Assembly: GCA_946186185.1 (NCBI GenBank)
Contig: CAMHMJ010000025.1
Location: 1-47,642, forward strand
Length of the DNA: 47,642 nucleotides
Direction of reading: 5' to 3'
Source of the DNA: an uncultured Treponema sp.
GTDB lineage: Bacteria; Spirochaetota; Spirochaetia; Treponematales; Treponemataceae
The position numbers and the translations under genes were made by a program. The notes under the pieces were generated by a model. It was not told the DNA's origin and did no database searches. It saw only the letters and a list, made by a program, of their open reading frames with translations. Every line of letters begins with the position of its first letter. Position 1 is the first letter of the stretch. Of the stretch, positions 1 to 8,243 are shown one piece after another.

Positions 1-74
1 AGAGTATCTGTGATCGATACAAGAAAGGTTTTCAAAAATGTTTCGTGTTTCCATACCGCCATTATAGTGAAAAT

Positions 75-131
75 GGAGAAGTGGGGCAATTGGAGAAATG
101 CGGCTTGGAGAAATACAGGAGAAATACGGCT
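75..131 (+). repeat. tandem GGAGAAAT direct repeats upstream of argH
   Basis: Four related units starting at 75, 92, 107 and 118 share GGAGAA, and three of them share GGAGAAATRC. The units at 92 and 118 are GGAGAAATGCGGCT and GGAGAAATACGGCT. They end about 26 nt before the argH -10 box, where an upstream regulator could bind. No coding function is apparent in 1-164. An operator role is inferred only from position and repetition. Confidence 0.45.
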
Positions 132-156
132 ACTTCCCCCGAAAATGTTTTTTCTA

Positions 157-162
157 TATAAT
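157..162 (+). promoter_or_regulatory. argH -10 box (TATAAT), leaderless-type spacing
   Basis: A perfect TATAAT ends 8 nt before the ATG at 171. No Shine-Dalgarno lies between them and no convincing -35 is seen near 134-139. Transcription would start at or within a few bases of the ATG, so the mRNA would be leaderless or nearly so. This geometry favours ATG 171 over the in-frame TTG at 165. Confidence 0.5.
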
Positions 163-170
163 AGTTGCCT

Positions 171-1574
171 ATGGAACACGGAACAATTACTCAGGATAAT
201 CACGCGGCGCTCTGGCACGGACGCTTTGAAGAAGGCCCGGATGCGGCTGCCGTTGCTTTTGAAACCTCCATTCATGTTGATGAAAGAATGGCTTTTGACG
301 ATATAAAGGGCAGTATTGCTCATGCAAAAATGCTTTTTAAGACTGGAATTATTTCAGAGGAAGAAAAAAACGCAATTGTATGCGGCCTTGAATCCATCGA
401 AAAGGATTTGAAGGACGGTTCACTTAAGATTGATTACAGTGCGGAAGATATTCATTCGTTTATTGAAGCGACTTTGACTGATAGAATCGGCGAACCTGGT
501 AAAAAGGTTCACACCGGAAGAAGCCGAAACGATCAGATTGCCCTTGATGAGCGCCTTTACCTCTGCCGCTTCATTCCGGACATGCAGAACAGACTTAAAA
601 CTCTTGTTTCGGCACTTGTTGAGATTTCAGAAAAGCATGTAACTGACATTATGCCGGGTTATACTCACATGCAGCATGCACAGCCGGTAACTCTTGCCCA
701 TCATCTTTGCGCATGGAGCTGGATGCTTGTTCGTGATTACGGTCGCCTTGAGGACGCATTAAAACGAATCAAAAAGTCCCCGATTGGTTCCGGCGCTCTT
801 GCCGGAAGCGGTCTTCCCCTGGACAGAAAATACGAGGCTGAACTTTTAGGTTTTGGTGACATTACTGATAATTCTATGGACAGCGTATCTGACCGTGACT
901 ACTGCATCGAGGTAGCATCAGCCCTCAGTCTTATTCAGATGCACCTTTCCCGCTTCTGTGAAGAAGTGGTTCTCTGGTCTACAACTGAGTTTGGTTTTAT
1001 AAACTTGAGCGAAAAATGGTCAACCGGTTCTTCAATCATGCCGCAGAAAAAGAATCCGGATTTTGCAGAACTTATCCGCGGAAGAACAGGCCGGGTTTAC
1101 GGAGATTTAATTGCACTTTTGACCATGATGAAGGCACTTCCTCTTTCCTATGACCGGGACATGCAGGAAGATAAGCAGAGTCTTTTTGAAGCCTGCGACA
1201 CGGTTATTTCCTGCGTTCAGATTTTTACCTACATGATTTCTTCTGCTCAGTGGAATACTGAAAAAATGAAGGATGCCTGTCAGGACGGATTTTTGAATGC
1301 AACCGATGTTGCCGATTATCTTGTTCGAAAAGGACTGCCTTTCAGAACTGCTCATGCGGTAAGTGCAAGAAGCGTTCGTCTTGCAATCGATAAAGGCTGT
1401 CGTCTTGAAGATTTAAGCCTTGAAGAATTCCGTTTCTTGAGCGATTTAATTGAAAAAGACATTTTTGACGTAATTCCGCCGGAAAAATGCGTAAACGCAA
1501 GAAACACCGCCGGCGGTCCTGCAGAAGAGAGCGTAAAGCTTCAGCTTTCTGCACTGAAAGAGTTTAGTAAATAG
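171..1574 (+). CDS. argH: argininosuccinate lyase
   Basis: This is the last enzyme of arginine synthesis, splitting argininosuccinate into arginine and fumarate in the cytoplasm. The 467-residue length is normal for the fumarase/aspartase superfamily. The signature GSSIMPQKKNPD lies near residue 286 and carries the mobile catalytic loop. The family motifs HTGRSRNDQ and GYTHMQHAQP are also present. An in-frame TTG at 165 would add two residues, but ATG 171 gives the family-like start MEHGTITQ and fits the -10 box at 157-162. No Shine-Dalgarno is visible. A stem-loop (ACCGGA...TCCGGT, about 1576-1600) separates it from the amino-acid importer on the same strand, which may be co-transcribed. Identification is secure. 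Confidence 0.97.
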   Translation: MEHGTITQDNHAALWHGRFEEGPDAAAVAFETSIHVDERMAFDDIKGSIAHAKMLFKTGIISEEEKNAIVCGLESIEKDLKDGSLKIDYSAEDIHSFIEATLTDRIGEPGKKVHTGRSRNDQIALDERLYLCRFIPDMQNRLKTLVSALVEISEKHVTDIMPGYTHMQHAQPVTLAHHLCAWSWMLVRDYGRLEDALKRIKKSPIGSGALAGSGLPLDRKYEAELLGFGDITDNSMDSVSDRDYCIEVASALSLIQMHLSRFCEEVVLWSTTEFGFINLSEKWSTGSSIMPQKKNPDFAELIRGRTGRVYGDLIALLTMMKALPLSYDRDMQEDKQSLFEACDTVISCVQIFTYMISSAQWNTEKMKDACQDGFLNATDVADYLVRKGLPFRTAHAVSARSVRLAIDKGCRLEDLSLEEFRFLSDLIEKDIFDVIPPEKCVNARNTAGGPAEESVKLQLSALKEFSK

Positions 1575-1575
1575 T

Positions 1576-1600
1576 ACCGGATTTTCGATGAAATTCCGGT
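1576..1600 (+). other. stem-loop between argH and importer
   Basis: ACCGGA pairs with TCCGGT around an AT-rich, partly paired middle. No U-run follows, because the next bases are the Shine-Dalgarno region of the downstream gene. It is therefore more likely an RNA-stability or processing hairpin than a full terminator. Confidence 0.4.
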
Positions 1601-1621
1601 ATGGAATATAAGGAGCTAAAA

Positions 1622-2425
1622 ATGAAAAAAATTGCTTTGGTTGCACTTGCAATTCTTGGTTCAGGACTTTTGTTCAGCTGTAAAAAAACTGCAAAAGTAG
1701 ACAATTCTCTTGAAGAACTCAAAACTCGTGGTGTTTTTGTTCTTGGTCTTGATGATTCTTTCCCACCTCTTGGATACCGGGATGAAGACAGCAATATCGT
1801 AGGTTATGATATTGATCTTGCAAAAGAAGTTGCAAAGCGTCTTGGCGTTGAATTCAAGGCTCAGCCGATTGACTGGGATGCAAAAGAAATGGAGCTTTCT
1901 ACAGGAAAAATCGACTGTATCTGGAATGGTTTAACAATCACAAAAGAGCGTGAAGAAGCTCTTGCATTTACAAAGCCATATTTGAACAACGAACAGGTTC
2001 TTATCGTACGAAATAACAGTGGAATCAAGAACCTTAGCGATGCTGCAGGTAAAGTAATTGGAATCCAGAGCGGTTCAAGTGCTCAGGAAGCTGTTGAAGG
2101 AAACAAAACTTTTGCTGATTCTCTTAAGGATATTGTATTCTTTAAGGAAAATGTAACTGCTTTGAACGACCTTGAAATGGGTGGTATTGACGGTGTTGTA
2201 ATGGACAGCGTTGTTGCAGCTTACGATATCATGGTTTCTGCAAAGCCTCTCGTAATTGTTCCTGCAATTCTTGCAAATGAAGCATACGGTGTTGCTTTCA
2301 GAAAGGATGATATAAAGCTTCGTGATGAAGTTCAGAAGCTTCTTGAAGAAATGGAAGCCGACGGAACTGTTGAAGCTATTAGTAAGAAGTGGTTTGGTAG
2401 AAATATAAGCGTAATCGGAAAATAA
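1622..2425 (+). CDS. amino-acid ABC transporter substrate-binding lipoprotein
   Basis: This is a 267-residue periplasmic binding protein of the polar amino-acid family (SBP_bac_3). It should capture an amino acid and pass it to the permease at 2759 and ATPase at 3455. The N-terminus MKKIALVALAILGSG followed by LLFSC is a lipoprotein signal with the lipid-bearing Cys near residue 20. Family motifs include GVFVLGLDDSFPPLGYRD, GYDIDLAKEVAKRLG and the closing KKWFG. ATG 1622 is chosen because AGGAG sits 6 nt upstream, whereas an in-frame ATG at 1601 lacks such a site and would spoil the signal peptide. The substrate is not determined; cystine or arginine are possible given argH. Its last codons (FGRNISVIGK, stop) recur twice downstream. 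Confidence 0.93.
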   Translation: MKKIALVALAILGSGLLFSCKKTAKVDNSLEELKTRGVFVLGLDDSFPPLGYRDEDSNIVGYDIDLAKEVAKRLGVEFKAQPIDWDAKEMELSTGKIDCIWNGLTITKEREEALAFTKPYLNNEQVLIVRNNSGIKNLSDAAGKVIGIQSGSSAQEAVEGNKTFADSLKDIVFFKENVTALNDLEMGGIDGVVMDSVVAAYDIMVSAKPLVIVPAILANEAYGVAFRKDDIKLRDEVQKLLEEMEADGTVEAISKKWFGRNISVIGK

Positions 2426-2534
2426 ACTGCTTATACGCAGTTCTAACCAGAAAGTCCTACCGGGACTTTCTGGACGCGGATAAAGGAAGAGGCTAAAACG
2501 ACCCTGACGGCTCGTTTTTTAACGCCTCCACGAT

Positions 2535-2576
2535 ATGCGCGGGTTTGGACGCAATATTAGCGTAATCGGTAAATAA
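2535..2576 (+). pseudogene. remnant of substrate-binding gene 3' end, copy 2
   Basis: The codons read MRGFGRNISVIGK then stop. The last ten residues equal the end of the intact binding protein at 1622-2425, with only synonymous differences. An in-frame stop lies just upstream (TAA inside the preceding hairpin), so no longer frame survives. It is most simply the tail of a deleted paralogous binding-protein gene, or a duplicated 3' end. Translation as a mini-ORF is possible but no Shine-Dalgarno is near. Confidence 0.65.
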
Positions 2577-2688
2577 TAATTGCATTTTACGCAGTCCTGA
2601 GCGGAAACTCCTACAGGGAGTTTCCGCGTGCATTAGTAGGAAGAGGCTAAAACGACCCTTTCGGCTCGTTTTTTAACGCCTCTGCGAT

Positions 2689-2730
2689 ATGCGCAGGTTT
2701 GGACGCAATATTAGCGTAATTGGTAAATAA
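2689..2730 (+). pseudogene. remnant of substrate-binding gene 3' end, copy 3
   Basis: The codons read MRRFGRNISVIGK then stop, again matching the intact gene's last ten residues with only synonymous changes. It lies 154 bp after copy 2 and 28 bp before the permease start, the place where an intact binding gene would normally end. Confidence 0.65.
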
Positions 2731-2758
2731 ATAACTGCGTAAATAAAAGGAGCTGGTT

Positions 2759-3436
2759 GTGAGCGAAAAATATATTAAGATGTTAAAGGCGATGCTTTTC
2801 GGATCCCTTACTTCAATTGAAGTGTTTTTTCTGACGCTTCTATTTTCCGTTCCTCTGGCTCTTTTAATTTGCGGCGGCAGAATGAGTAAGGCAAAAATTG
2901 TTTCCTGGATTACACGCATTTTCCTTCTTATAATCCGCGGAACACCCCTTATGCTTCAGCTTCTGGTTGTGTATTTTGGTCCGGGGCTTTTCGTCCGCTG
3001 GCTTAATTCTTTCGGTTATAACATCATTTTCAGATGGAACCGTTTTACCGCCGCAATAATCGCACTTTCAGTTAACTATGCCTGCTATTTTGCAGAAATC
3101 TACCGGGGCGGAATAGAATCCATTCCCCGGGGACAGTACGAAGCGGGCAAGGTTCTTGGCTATACGCCTTCTCAGACTTTTTTTAGAATCGTAATTCCCC
3201 AGGTTATAAAGCGGATTGTTCCTGCAATGGGAAATGAAGTAATCACCCTGGTTAAGGATACGGCTCTTGTTTCGGTAATCGGAGTTGCAGAGCTTCTGAT
3301 GGTGGCAAAGGAAAGGCAGAGTGCGCTTTTTTCTTTTACACCGCTTTTTATTGCCGGAGTTTTCTATTTTGTGATGAACTGGTTTGTCACTCTTGGTTTT
3401 GCTAAGCTTGAAAAAAAGCTTTCGTATTATAATTAA
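2759..3436 (+). CDS. amino-acid ABC transporter permease (HisM/GlnP type)
   Basis: This is an inner-membrane channel subunit of 225 residues with about five hydrophobic segments. The cytoplasmic EAA loop that docks the ATPase is clear (YRGGIESIPRGQYEAGKVLG, near residues 115-135). Start is GTG at 2759 with AGGAG 6 nt upstream. Only one permease gene is present, so the channel is probably a homodimer. It is separated from its binding-protein gene by the hairpin-rich repeat and followed 18 nt later by the ATPase gene. Family assignment is firm; substrate unknown. Confidence 0.93.
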   Translation: MSEKYIKMLKAMLFGSLTSIEVFFLTLLFSVPLALLICGGRMSKAKIVSWITRIFLLIIRGTPLMLQLLVVYFGPGLFVRWLNSFGYNIIFRWNRFTAAIIALSVNYACYFAEIYRGGIESIPRGQYEAGKVLGYTPSQTFFRIVIPQVIKRIVPAMGNEVITLVKDTALVSVIGVAELLMVAKERQSALFSFTPLFIAGVFYFVMNWFVTLGFAKLEKKLSYYN

Positions 3437-3454
3437 AGGTCAGGAGCGCTCAAA

Positions 3455-4204
3455 ATGGAAGAAATAATCAAGGTAACAGGCCTGAAAAAATCCTTCAATA
3501 ATGTGGAAATCATAAAAGGAATAGATTTTTCCCTTCACACGGGAAAGGTTATGGGAATTATCGGCCCTTCCGGAAGCGGAAAATCCACGGTTCTTCGCTG
3601 TTTAAGCCAGCTTGAAACTGTAGATGACGGATCAATTGAAATCTGTCACGATTTTCTTGTTAAGGACGGCGTTTACTGCTCGAAAGAGGAGTCCCGAAAG
3701 ATTGCTCTTTCAACCGGGCTGGTTTTCCAGAACTTTAATCTTTTTCCACACATGAGCGTCTTAAAAAATATCATGGATCCTCAGATTCATGTTCTTAAAA
3801 AATCAAAAGATGAGGCCTATGAAACGGCACTTAAGCTTCTTGACAGAATGAATCTTAGTGAACGGGCTGATTATTATCCGTGTCAGCTTTCCGGCGGACA
3901 GCAGCAGCGGGTTAGTATTGCCCGGGCTCTTGCACTCAATCCGAAGGTTTTATTTTTCGACGAACCTACAAGTGCTCTGGATCCGGAATTGACGGGGGAA
4001 ATCTTAAGCGTTATCCGTGACCTTGCAAGCGATAAGATGACTATGATTATCGTTACTCATGAAATGGCCTTTGCCCGGGATACCAGCGACTACATTGTTT
4101 TTATGGACGGTGGCGTAATCGTTGAGGAAGGAAAACCTGAAGAAGTGATTTCAAATCCAAAGCAGGAACGAACTAAGGCCTTCCTTTCAAGATTTACAAG
4201 CTGA
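3455..4204 (+). CDS. amino-acid ABC transporter ATP-binding protein (GlnQ/HisP type)
   Basis: This 249-residue ATPase powers the importer encoded upstream. Visible motifs are Walker A GPSGSGKST (near residue 36), Q-loop QNFNLFPHMS, signature LSGGQQQR, Walker B VLFFDEPTSALDPE and the switch histidine in IVTHEM. These are the expected order and spacing for polar amino-acid importers. Start ATG 3455 has AGGAG nearby (GGTCAGGAGCGC). The final 77 bp before the convergent gene at 4282 show no clear terminator. Confidence 0.95.
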   Translation: MEEIIKVTGLKKSFNNVEIIKGIDFSLHTGKVMGIIGPSGSGKSTVLRCLSQLETVDDGSIEICHDFLVKDGVYCSKEESRKIALSTGLVFQNFNLFPHMSVLKNIMDPQIHVLKKSKDEAYETALKLLDRMNLSERADYYPCQLSGGQQQRVSIARALALNPKVLFFDEPTSALDPELTGEILSVIRDLASDKMTMIIVTHEMAFARDTSDYIVFMDGGVIVEEGKPEEVISNPKQERTKAFLSRFTS

Positions 4205-4281
4205 TTTTGTACGTCCTGGAATGCCCCACAAAAAAATGTTAAATTCCCGAAAACTTTAATTCTGTTCTCTGCGGTGAAGGT

Positions 4282-6222
4282 TTACTCCTTGTGTACCTGA
4301 TATTCCCCGTTCATAAGCTTCTGCAGGAAGACATCCTTGTGGAGAGGTTTTCCAAAGAGGTATCCCTGAAGACGCTGACAGCCGATTTTCTTTAAGAATT
4401 CATAGGCTTCTTCCGTTTCAACACCTTCAGTGAGAGTCTGCATTCCGATTTTGTGTGCAAGCTCGATTATGCTCATAAGAATCGGGCGTGTTTTTTCGTT
4501 CTCCGAGAAGTGGGAAAGAAACTGCATGTCGATTTTCATTGTGTCAAAGGAATAGTCTTTCAAAACATTTAAGCCGGAATAGCCTGCGCCGAAGTCATCC
4601 AGCCACAGAGAGAAGCCCTGGGCACGGAATTCATTCATTGCTTTCTGAAGCTTTGTGTCGTTGGCGGTAAGGGCGCTTTCAGTTATTTCAACATGAATGT
4701 CTTTCTTGTCAATCTGGTATTTTTTTATGAATTCAGAGACCTCTGTAACCGGATCGCTTAAATCAAAGTCCAGACGGGAAAAATTGACGGAAATCGGAAG
4801 AACAGGATAATTGTTCTGATGTGCCCGCTGCAAATCTTCACAGACGGTTTCAAGCATGTACATATCCAGTTTGTGAATCTGGTGATATTCTTCCAGAACC
4901 GGAATAAAGGTTCCCGGAGATAAAAAGCCGTGGGTCGGATCGTTCCAGCGGGCAAGGGCTTCGGCTCCGCAGAGCTTTCCGTCTGCTGCCCAGACAACCG
5001 GCTGGTAGTAAACTTCGATATAGCCTTCCTTTAGGGCGGTATCGATATTGTTGATGATGTACTGTTTTATTTTGAACTCCCGGTTCATTTCACGGTTGTA
5101 TTCCGCAATATCGTGGGAAAAATGCTTCTTGATTGAAGAACAGGCGTAGCGGGCGCGGTCAAGGGCAACGCTCGGGTCGGTAAGACGGTCCTGTGGCATA
5201 TAAATTCCGCATTTTAAGCCAAGGGAAACATTTGCTTCTTCCTGAAGTATCAATTCCTTGAGTTTTAAAAGTTTTTCTTCTAAGCCTTCAGAATTTGCAA
5301 GGAGAATAAAGTGGTCGTCTGAAAAGCGTGCAACCGGTTCTCCCGTGAAAAGTTCTTCGATATTTTTTGCAACCTTTCGAAGAAAATTGTTTCCGGCCCT
5401 GAAGCCGTGCTTTTCGTTGTAGTTCTTAAAATTTTCTATATCAATGTAAACAAAACGCAGTTTTGAAATGTCGTTATTTTCATCAGAAATGATTTTTAAT
5501 GCGTTCCTCTGAAAGCAGTCCAGATTCGGAAGCTTTGTGAGTTCGTCCTTTAAGGATTTGTCCTTCAGATAAAGGGTCAGTTTTTCAAGGTTTTCATCCT
5601 TTTGTGCTTCAACCCGGCGCTGATGATGAATATTGAGTCCCGTCATTAGAAGGGCAACCCACATTGTAAAAATATTTACTTGGATACTGAAGGTGATGGG
5701 TCCCAGTCTGCTCTGAAGAAATAAATAGGCGGCAAAAGAAAGAGTCAGAATGATTACATGGTTTATAGGGTGCCATACAAGAAGACACAGGCAGAAGGTC
5801 TCCATGGTAATGAAGGCAAAGGCCTGTCCGCTTTTATCGTAGCTTGCAAAGGAAATATAGAGTCCGAAAAGAATTGCAATGACGGTAAAAAAGAGCCTTA
5901 GAAATATTCCGATTTTCTGATTCTTGATTTTGCCCTTTAAATACGCAATTGAATAAAGAAGCATGAAAACCGATGTTGCAAGAAGAATTATATAGGAAAT
6001 TGCATGGTGAAGAATCCAGAGAAAGGTCTGGTCACCGTCTTTCAGGATAATTCCCAGAACAACCATGATGAGCATGCATATTTCCAGTGCGGAAATCACG
6101 ATGCTGAGATAAATGCTGGAACGGACATTTGAGATAAACAGGTAATCCTTGACATAGGAACTGTAAAAAAGGTTTGGAAATCTTTTTTTAATGAATGCTT
6201 TACACTTTTCGGATAGACTCAT
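4282..6222 (-). CDS. membrane EAL phosphodiesterase with degenerate GGDEF domain
   Basis: This 646-residue protein probably hydrolyses cyclic di-GMP. Residues about 25-190 form several membrane helices with no large periplasmic domain. A GGDEF-like domain follows (about 215-375) in which the signature is SDDHF (near residue 299), so cyclase activity is unlikely. The C-terminal EAL domain (about 395-640) keeps EALARW, VNFSR, EITES, DDFGAGYS, MKID, EGVE and QGYLFGKP, so the metal and catalytic residues look intact. ATG 6222 is chosen because GAGGT lies just upstream; an in-frame TTG at 6243 would add seven residues. It is divergent from the RqcH gene. The same DHF variant occurs in the EAL protein at 38602. 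Confidence 0.93.
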   Translation of the reverse strand: MSLSEKCKAFIKKRFPNLFYSSYVKDYLFISNVRSSIYLSIVISALEICMLIMVVLGIILKDGDQTFLWILHHAISYIILLATSVFMLLYSIAYLKGKIKNQKIGIFLRLFFTVIAILFGLYISFASYDKSGQAFAFITMETFCLCLLVWHPINHVIILTLSFAAYLFLQSRLGPITFSIQVNIFTMWVALLMTGLNIHHQRRVEAQKDENLEKLTLYLKDKSLKDELTKLPNLDCFQRNALKIISDENNDISKLRFVYIDIENFKNYNEKHGFRAGNNFLRKVAKNIEELFTGEPVARFSDDHFILLANSEGLEEKLLKLKELILQEEANVSLGLKCGIYMPQDRLTDPSVALDRARYACSSIKKHFSHDIAEYNREMNREFKIKQYIINNIDTALKEGYIEVYYQPVVWAADGKLCGAEALARWNDPTHGFLSPGTFIPVLEEYHQIHKLDMYMLETVCEDLQRAHQNNYPVLPISVNFSRLDFDLSDPVTEVSEFIKKYQIDKKDIHVEITESALTANDTKLQKAMNEFRAQGFSLWLDDFGAGYSGLNVLKDYSFDTMKIDMQFLSHFSENEKTRPILMSIIELAHKIGMQTLTEGVETEEAYEFLKKIGCQRLQGYLFGKPLHKDVFLQKLMNGEYQVHKE

Positions 6223-6375
6223 ATTTACCTCAGGGTACTTCAAGAGAAGACCTTCGTATAATTATAAATCAGCAGTATAAAAAAGACAAATTTTTTGATA
6301 TAGTTTTGAAGGTTGTGTTTCGGGCGCGTGATACAGTCAGTGATGCGCTTTGACTGCGACATAATAGGTCAGAAA

Positions 6376-7968
6376 ATGAGTTTAAATTGTAATGAAATTA
6401 ATGTGATTTTAGAGGAGCTTTCCCTTGAGGGCTGCTTCGTTCAGGATATAATTCAACCGGGATATGAAACCATTGCGTTTTATGTATATGGAGCCGAGGG
6501 CGCAAAAACCGTGCTTGTGAGTCTTGTACAGAACGGCTGCAGAATAAATGAAACAAAACGAAAAATTGTAAAAAACGACAAGCCTCTTCGCTTTATGGAG
6601 ATTTTACGGTCCCGGATTAAAGGTTCAAAAATTGAAAAATGCTGCCAGCTCGATTTTATGCGCATTGTTCTTTTAGAGCTTTCCCATGGTGAAGAGCGGT
6701 TCAATTTGTATCTGCGTCTGTGGAGTGGAAATCCGAATATTATTCTGTGTGATGAAAAAAATACGATTCTGGATTCCATGTTCCGGCGTCCAAAAAAAGG
6801 CGAAGTAACCGGTTCTGTCTTTGTTCTTCCTGCTTCTGAAGGAAGTACACAGAATGCTGCTAAGTGGCCTGTCCGGGATTTTTCTGAATTGAAGGAGCGG
6901 CTTTGTGAAAGGACTGGTTCTGCTGAGACAGGTAAAGTACCGGAATACGGTTCGGGTAAAGCCTCAGGTGTTAGCGTTTTTTGCCGGGCAGCACTTGATT
7001 TTGAAAAACTTTCCTTTAATCAGAAGGTTGACCTGTGGTACAGCGAGGAAGCTGACAGTCTTTCCAGAAAGGCGCTTTTGGAGCAGGCAGAAAAATGGTA
7101 CCAGGCAAGTCTTTCCCGCCTGGAAAGTGCACTGGAAAAGCTTGAACAGAAGCTGCGGCTTTTTGAAGGTGCGGAAAAACTGAAGCATCAGGGGGATTTG
7201 ATTCTTTCCAATTCTTATCTGTGGGATGGAGTTTCTAATTTCCTTGAGTGCGAGGACTATGAAATTGCTGATGTGTCTGCAAGTACAAGTGATGCAGCGG
7301 GTATTTCGGACGGGGAAGGCTCCTGTAATTCAGCGGGTGGTCGTTCAGTTCGGATTCTTATGAATCCAAAGCTTTCTGCTCAGGAAAATGCTGCTCTTCT
7401 GTACGAAAACTACAAAAAACAGCTGAGCGGAAAAGACGGACTTTTGCACGATATTGAAATTACTCAGAAGAAAATTCAGAAGCTGAAGGAACAGTATCTG
7501 GAGATTCTGAACGAAAAAAATCCTATAAAGATTGAACAGCTCTTAAGGCGCGATACGAAGCCTAAACAGCAGCAGAAAAAGGCGCATCCAGGACTGGATT
7601 ATACGGTGGGTGAGTGGTATATCCTGGTTGGGCGGGATGCAAACGAAAATGACGAGCTATTGCGCCATCACGTTCGCGGAAACGATATGTGGCTTCATGT
7701 GCGGGATTTTCCGGGGGGCTATGTGTTTATCAAGGCACGGAACGGCAAAACAGTTCCGCTGGAAGTGCTTCTGGATGCAGCAAACCTTGCAGTTTATTAT
7801 TCAAAGGCAAGAAACAATACAAAGGTTGATTTATATTACACGGAAGTAAAATACCTGAGGCGCGCAAAAAATGGGCCGAAAGGACTTGTGCTTCCGACCC
7901 ATGAAAAAAATCTATGCGTTACGCCGGATAAAAAGCGGCTGGAACGACTGGAAGAAGAAAAGATTTAG
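6376..7968 (+). CDS. rqcH: NFACT-family ribosome quality control protein (RqcH-like)
   Basis: Homologues bind the peptidyl-tRNA-obstructed 50S subunit and recruit alanyl-tRNA to add C-terminal Ala tails that mark stalled chains for degradation. The family was formerly annotated as fibronectin-binding protein. This 530-residue protein has the NFACT-N domain, a coiled-coil centre (LEKLEQKLRLFEGAEK) and a C-terminal NFACT-R domain from about residue 407 (VGRDANENDELLRHHV, WLHVRDFPGGYVFIK). The start is ATG 6376, with AGGT 6 nt upstream; an earlier in-frame ATG at 6313 lacks a ribosome site and adds a non-homologous leader. A low-complexity Ser/Gly-rich insert lies in the middle (about residues 300-315). 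Function is inferred from family. Confidence 0.88.
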   Translation: MSLNCNEINVILEELSLEGCFVQDIIQPGYETIAFYVYGAEGAKTVLVSLVQNGCRINETKRKIVKNDKPLRFMEILRSRIKGSKIEKCCQLDFMRIVLLELSHGEERFNLYLRLWSGNPNIILCDEKNTILDSMFRRPKKGEVTGSVFVLPASEGSTQNAAKWPVRDFSELKERLCERTGSAETGKVPEYGSGKASGVSVFCRAALDFEKLSFNQKVDLWYSEEADSLSRKALLEQAEKWYQASLSRLESALEKLEQKLRLFEGAEKLKHQGDLILSNSYLWDGVSNFLECEDYEIADVSASTSDAAGISDGEGSCNSAGGRSVRILMNPKLSAQENAALLYENYKKQLSGKDGLLHDIEITQKKIQKLKEQYLEILNEKNPIKIEQLLRRDTKPKQQQKKAHPGLDYTVGEWYILVGRDANENDELLRHHVRGNDMWLHVRDFPGGYVFIKARNGKTVPLEVLLDAANLAVYYSKARNNTKVDLYYTEVKYLRRAKNGPKGLVLPTHEKNLCVTPDKKRLERLEEEKI

Positions 7969-7979
7969 AATTATTATTC

Positions 7980-8186
7980 CTAATTTCGAGTTTAATAAAA
8001 ACTACTTCAAAATTGGCTCCCGGTCGCGTCCTGCGGGTCAAAACCGCGTGCTAGCACGCTAAACGCTGATTGTGGCAAAGGAACTTATAAATTGCCGCTT
8101 GCGCGGCAGCCACAATCAGAGTTTTTTTGCCCGCCTGCCGCTACCCTCGCGCCAATTTTATATTACTTTTGCAAACTCGAAGTTAG
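7980..8186 (+). repeat. palindromic intergenic element, AATTGGC family copy a (207 bp)
   Basis: The ends are imperfect inverted repeats: CTAATTTCGAGTTT...AAAATTGGC on the left (7980-8017) and the complement on the right (8151-8186). Inside are three nested palindromes: GCGTGCTAGCACGC (8046-8059), CTGATTGTGGC/GCCACAATCAG (8066-8076 and 8109-8119) and GCCGC/GCGGC (8094-8107). It fills the gap between the convergent rqcH and helicase genes. The left arm is nearly identical to the element at 45141. No open reading frame is credible here. A related half copy (TTCAAAATAGGC) follows at about 8193-8204. Confidence 0.8.
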
Positions 8187-8243
8187 TAGTAATTCAAAAT
8201 AGGCTTACGGACGCGGCCCGGGGCAAAAATCCTGTGTTGCGAG

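Larger units (their letters stand above)
2409..2757 (+). repeat. tandem ~152-bp repeat with covarying hairpins between SBP and permease genes
   Basis: The unit begins in the 3' end of the binding-protein gene (GCGTAATCGG at 2409) and recurs at 2560 and, partially, at 2714. Each full unit has three parts. The first is an 11-bp hairpin (2447-2473, 2601-2627) with loop TACCG or TACAG. The second is a GAGGC...GCCTC hairpin enclosing AAAACGA/TCGTTTT and a T6 run (2489-2528, 2643-2682). The third is a copy of the C-terminal codons. The first hairpin differs at three stem positions between copies and all three are compensated on the other arm. The hairpins may protect the upstream mRNA or attenuate permease expression; this is inference. 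Confidence 0.85.

Noticed and set aside
75..131. CRISPR array upstream of argH
   Set aside because: Units are about 14 bp at 11-17 bp steps with no spacers of constant length.
10..306. 98-codon frame over the argH start
   Set aside because: It overlaps argH in another frame, has no homology features and no ribosome site; 1-164 looks regulatory.
2409..2757. CRISPR-like or riboswitch array
   Set aside because: Only two full units of about 152 bp with coding remnants; no short repeat/unique spacer pattern and no known aptamer motif recognised.
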